Shown here piece by piece: positions 61,796 through 64,000 of a DNA stretch of 64,000 bases. Origin of the DNA: Roseiarcus sp963836695 (lineage in GTDB: Bacteria; Pseudomonadota; Alphaproteobacteria; Rhizobiales; Beijerinckiaceae); the NCBI GenBank assembly GCA_963836695.1, contig CAWIKX010000040.1, forward strand, positions 248,001 through 312,000, read 5' to 3'. The notes beneath the pieces were generated by a model. It was not told where the DNA came from and made no database searches. It was given only the letters and a program-made list of their open reading frames with translations. The stretch's first letter is position 1; the number at the start of each line of letters is the position of its first letter. The translations under genes and the position numbers were made by a program.

Positions 61796-62746
61796 TTAAA
61801 CTCGCGCCCGCAGGATGACTTCTGCGAGCATCGCCGCGAACAGGATGAACAAGTACAGGATCGAGAAGCCGAACAAGCCCATCGCCGCCTTGCGCCGCGC
61901 GGATTCATCGCCCTCGCGCAGACGGTAGAGGCCGATCGCGCGCCACAGGAACCCGGCGTCCGCAGCGATCGCGACAGCGCCGTAGAGGAAACCCACGCCC
62001 GGGATCAGAAGCGGCCCGAGGGACGCCGGCACGAGCAAAACTGAATAGGCCACGATCTGCCGGCAGGTCTTAACCGGGCCGACGACATTCGGCAGCATCG
62101 GCACCCCTACCCGCTCGTAGTCACCGCTGCGGCACAAAGCCAGCGCCCAGAAATGCGGCGGGGTCCACAAGAAGGTGATGAGGAACATCGCGATCGGGCC
62201 AGCCGAGACGCTATTCATCGCGGCGGCCCAGCCGATGACCGGCGGAAGCGCTCCAGCCGCGCCGCCAATGACGATATTGAGCGGCGTCGAGCGCTTGAGC
62301 ACCATCGTGTAGAGCGGAACGTAAATTGCGATGGTCAGCGCCAGCAGCGCCGCCGCCAATACATTGACCTGGATCGCGAGCGCGGCCACCGATACCACCG
62401 AGAGCAGAATTCCAATCGCCAGCGCCTCAATGGGAGGCACTACGCCGCGCGGTATCGGGCGCATTGCCGTCCGCGCCATGTTGGCGTCGATGTCGGCGTC
62501 CCACCACATGTTGAGCGCGCCGCAGGCCCCTGCCCCTCCGGCCATCGCCCAAAGCGCCGCGATGAGTTTCATCCAATTCATTGGAACCGGAGCAAGCGCA
62601 AAGCCGACGCCGCCGGTGAAAACGACAAGCGACATGACCCGCGGCTTGAGCAGGACAAGATGATCGACAACTCCGGCCCTTGGCCGCGCTGGGGTCGGCT
62701 TAAGGGCGTGGCCCTCGCGCGCAAGTATCGTCGATCGAGCTGTCAC
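61796..62746 (-). CDS. ctaB: Protoheme IX farnesyltransferase (heme O synthase)
   Basis: 316 residues, nine or so helices. NMWWDADIDANMARTAMRPI is the first prenyl-diphosphate/Mg site (Asn79, Asp83, Asp87), and YTMVLKRSTPLNIVIGGAAG the second conserved loop. It adds the farnesyl group to heme B to give heme O, the CtaA substrate. First gene of the oxidase-maturation operon here; coxA and coxB are not in the window. Confidence 0.94.
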   Translation of the reverse strand: MTARSTILAREGHALKPTPARPRAGVVDHLVLLKPRVMSLVVFTGGVGFALAPVPMNWMKLIAALWAMAGGAGACGALNMWWDADIDANMARTAMRPIPRGVVPPIEALAIGILLSVVSVAALAIQVNVLAAALLALTIAIYVPLYTMVLKRSTPLNIVIGGAAGALPPVIGWAAAMNSVSAGPIAMFLITFLWTPPHFWALALCRSGDYERVGVPMLPNVVGPVKTCRQIVAYSVLLVPASLGPLLIPGVGFLYGAVAIAADAGFLWRAIGLYRLREGDESARRKAAMGLFGFSILYLFILFAAMLAEVILRARV

Positions 62747-62871
62747 TTCTGATTCGCCTAACGTAGCGCGCCACGTCGGGGCGCCTTCTGAACACCAGCC
62801 GCAGCCATACGCGCGGGGGCGCTGACCTCTAGCATAATTGCAACGCCCGTCGACCGCAAAAAGTGCCGGCG

Positions 62872-64000
62872 CTAACTCGCTGCATTCGCCTCGCTGAGCG
62901 CGGCTGCGCCGGATTCGAATTGCAGGCGCGCCAGGCGCGCGTAGACGCCATTGCGCGCGACGAGCGAAGGGTGATCGCCTTCCTCGACGATGCGACCCGC
63001 CTCCACGACCAGAATCCGGTCGGCTTTCAAGACGGTCGCCAGCCGATGCGCGATCACCAGCGTCGTGCGGCCGACCATCACGTCGTCGAGCGCGCTTTGT
63101 ACCTGCGCCTCATGTTCCGCGTCGAGAGCCGAAGTCGCTTCGTCGAGCAGCAGGATCGGCGCATCCTTGAAAATTGCGCGCGCGATCGCGAGCCTTTGTC
63201 TCTGGCCGCCGGAGAGCGTTACGCCCCGCTCGCCGAGCTTGGTCGCGTAACCCAGAGCGAGCTCTCGAACAAACCCGTCGGCCGCCGCGCGGCGGCCGGC
63301 CGCCTCGATCGCTGGGTCGCGCGCCTGGTCACTCCCGTAGGCGATGTTCTCGGCGACCGTCGCGCCGAAGATCGCCGCCTCCTGCGGCACGGGAGCGATG
63401 CGCTCGCGTAAGGACTTTGGATCGACCGTCTTCACGTCCACGCCGTCGACAAGGACCTGGCCCGCGTCCGCATCGTAAAAGCGCATGATGAGCTGAAATA
63501 TCGTCGACTTGCCAGCCCCGGAGGGGCCGACGATGGCGACCCTTTCGCCAGGTGCGATCGAGAAACTGAAATCATCCAAAACGCGAACCTCGGGCGCGCT
63601 CGGATAGGAAAAGGCCACTCGCTTGAACTCGATCGACCCGCGAGGAGGCGAGGGCATGAGCGAAGGTCTCGGGGGCGCCACGATGCGTGGCTTAACCGCC
63701 AGAAGCTCAGCGATGCGTCCCGCCGAACCCGCGGCGGCGGCGACCTCATTCCACACCTGCGAGAGTTCGCCGAGCGAAGTTGCGCCCAACACCGCGAACA
63801 GCACGAACTGGGAAAGGAGTCCCCCGCTCATCCGCCCGGCCAGGACGTCGCGCGCCCCGAGCCACAGCACGAAGACCACGCTGCAGAACGCGAGCGACAC
63901 GGCGACTGCGATGAGGAGAGAACGGGTGGCCGCGGCGTCGCGGGCCGCGCCATAGGCGCTTTCGATATCTTCGGCGAAGCGCGCCTGGCTCGCCCCCTCG
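62872..64000 (-). CDS. ABC exporter, fused membrane and ATPase domains (5' end outside window)
   Basis: The visible 376 codons hold the last membrane helices (LLIAVAVSLAFCSVVFVLWL, GGLLSQFVLFAVLGATSLGE) and the whole ATPase: Walker A GPSGAGKST, signature LSGGQRQRLAIARAIFKDAP, Walker B ILLLDEATSALDAE and switch His in VIAHRLATVLKADR. This is the ABCB/MsbA type of half transporter for lipids, peptides or drugs. The frame is open through the right edge. Confidence 0.92.
   Translation of the reverse strand, partial: EGASQARFAEDIESAYGAARDAAATRSLLIAVAVSLAFCSVVFVLWLGARDVLAGRMSGGLLSQFVLFAVLGATSLGELSQVWNEVAAAAGSAGRIAELLAVKPRIVAPPRPSLMPSPPRGSIEFKRVAFSYPSAPEVRVLDDFSFSIAPGERVAIVGPSGAGKSTIFQLIMRFYDADAGQVLVDGVDVKTVDPKSLRERIAPVPQEAAIFGATVAENIAYGSDQARDPAIEAAGRRAAADGFVRELALGYATKLGERGVTLSGGQRQRLAIARAIFKDAPILLLDEATSALDAEHEAQVQSALDDVMVGRTTLVIAHRLATVLKADRILVVEAGRIVEEGDHPSLVARNGVYARLARLQFESGAAALSEANAAS

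Overview
The window looks like a chromosomal segment of a high-GC alphaproteobacterium of the Hyphomicrobiales (Rhizobiales). Evidence for this is a SAM-II riboswitch in front of metZ, an NDUFS4-like complex I subunit, the heme A genes ctaA and ctaB, a puuE-type deacetylase and gene neighbourhoods typical of that order. A family such as Beijerinckiaceae or Methylocystaceae is possible, but nothing here settles it. No rRNA, CRISPR array, phage or recognisable insertion sequence is present. Two intact tRNAs (Arg-TCT, Pro-TGG) and two tRNA fragments are present.

Layout. 1-5.5 kb: a DUF4130-UdgX uracil-DNA glycosylase (cut by the left edge) with its partner radical SAM protein, a divergent choline sulfatase, a drug/metabolite transporter and a small hypothetical gene. 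5.7-7.6 kb: thioredoxin reductase and a LysR regulator. 7.6-12.2 kb: a surface-glycan cluster (NDP-sugar epimerase, two GT2 glycosyltransferases, an acyl carrier protein, a methyltransferase), several members broken in this sequence. 12.4-14.5 kb: nusG, secE and a damaged dCTP deaminase. 14.6-16.0 kb: an operator-like repeat array, a SAM-II riboswitch and metZ. 16.3-17.7 kb: a 1.3-kb element bounded by a 49-bp direct repeat of the tRNA-Arg 3' end.

17.7-30 kb: a complex I subunit, then a uptake and catabolic locus: PuuE-like deacetylase, M20 deacylase, a complete branched-chain-amino-acid-type ABC transporter, and divergently an RpiR regulator, cysteine hydrolase, glutamine synthetase homologue and N-formylglutamate amidohydrolase, followed by an amidohydrolase. 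It looks built for N-acyl, amide or ureide nitrogen compounds. 30-41.4 kb: one long minus-strand operon with an RpiR regulator, a sugar-type ABC importer whose two permeases are fused, a metallohydrolase, aldehyde dehydrogenase, a two-subunit GMC dehydrogenase and a D-threonine-aldolase-like enzyme.

41.6-51 kb: tRNA-Pro, a fluoroacetate-dehalogenase-like hydrolase, aspS, a small HExxH protease-like protein, a PEP-CTERM protein, an enoyl-CoA hydratase, two paralogous candidate small RNAs flanking a gene remnant and a cytochrome c, and an AT-richer clan-A glycosidase. 51-64 kb: recJ, transporters, homoserine dehydrogenase and a heme A/terminal-oxidase maturation set (ctaA; ctaB, a 37-residue membrane peptide, DUF420 and a heme-copper-oxidase-subunit-I-like protein), ending in an exporter ABC protein cut by the right edge.

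The most striking global pattern is that seven genes carry inferred single-base insertions. Six of the nine inferred insertions fall at, or directly beside, what would be a GANTC site, the target of the alphaproteobacterial methylase CcrM. This points to a methylation-linked sequencing or assembly artefact, or less likely a mutational hotspot, so most of the frameshifted genes may be intact in the organism.
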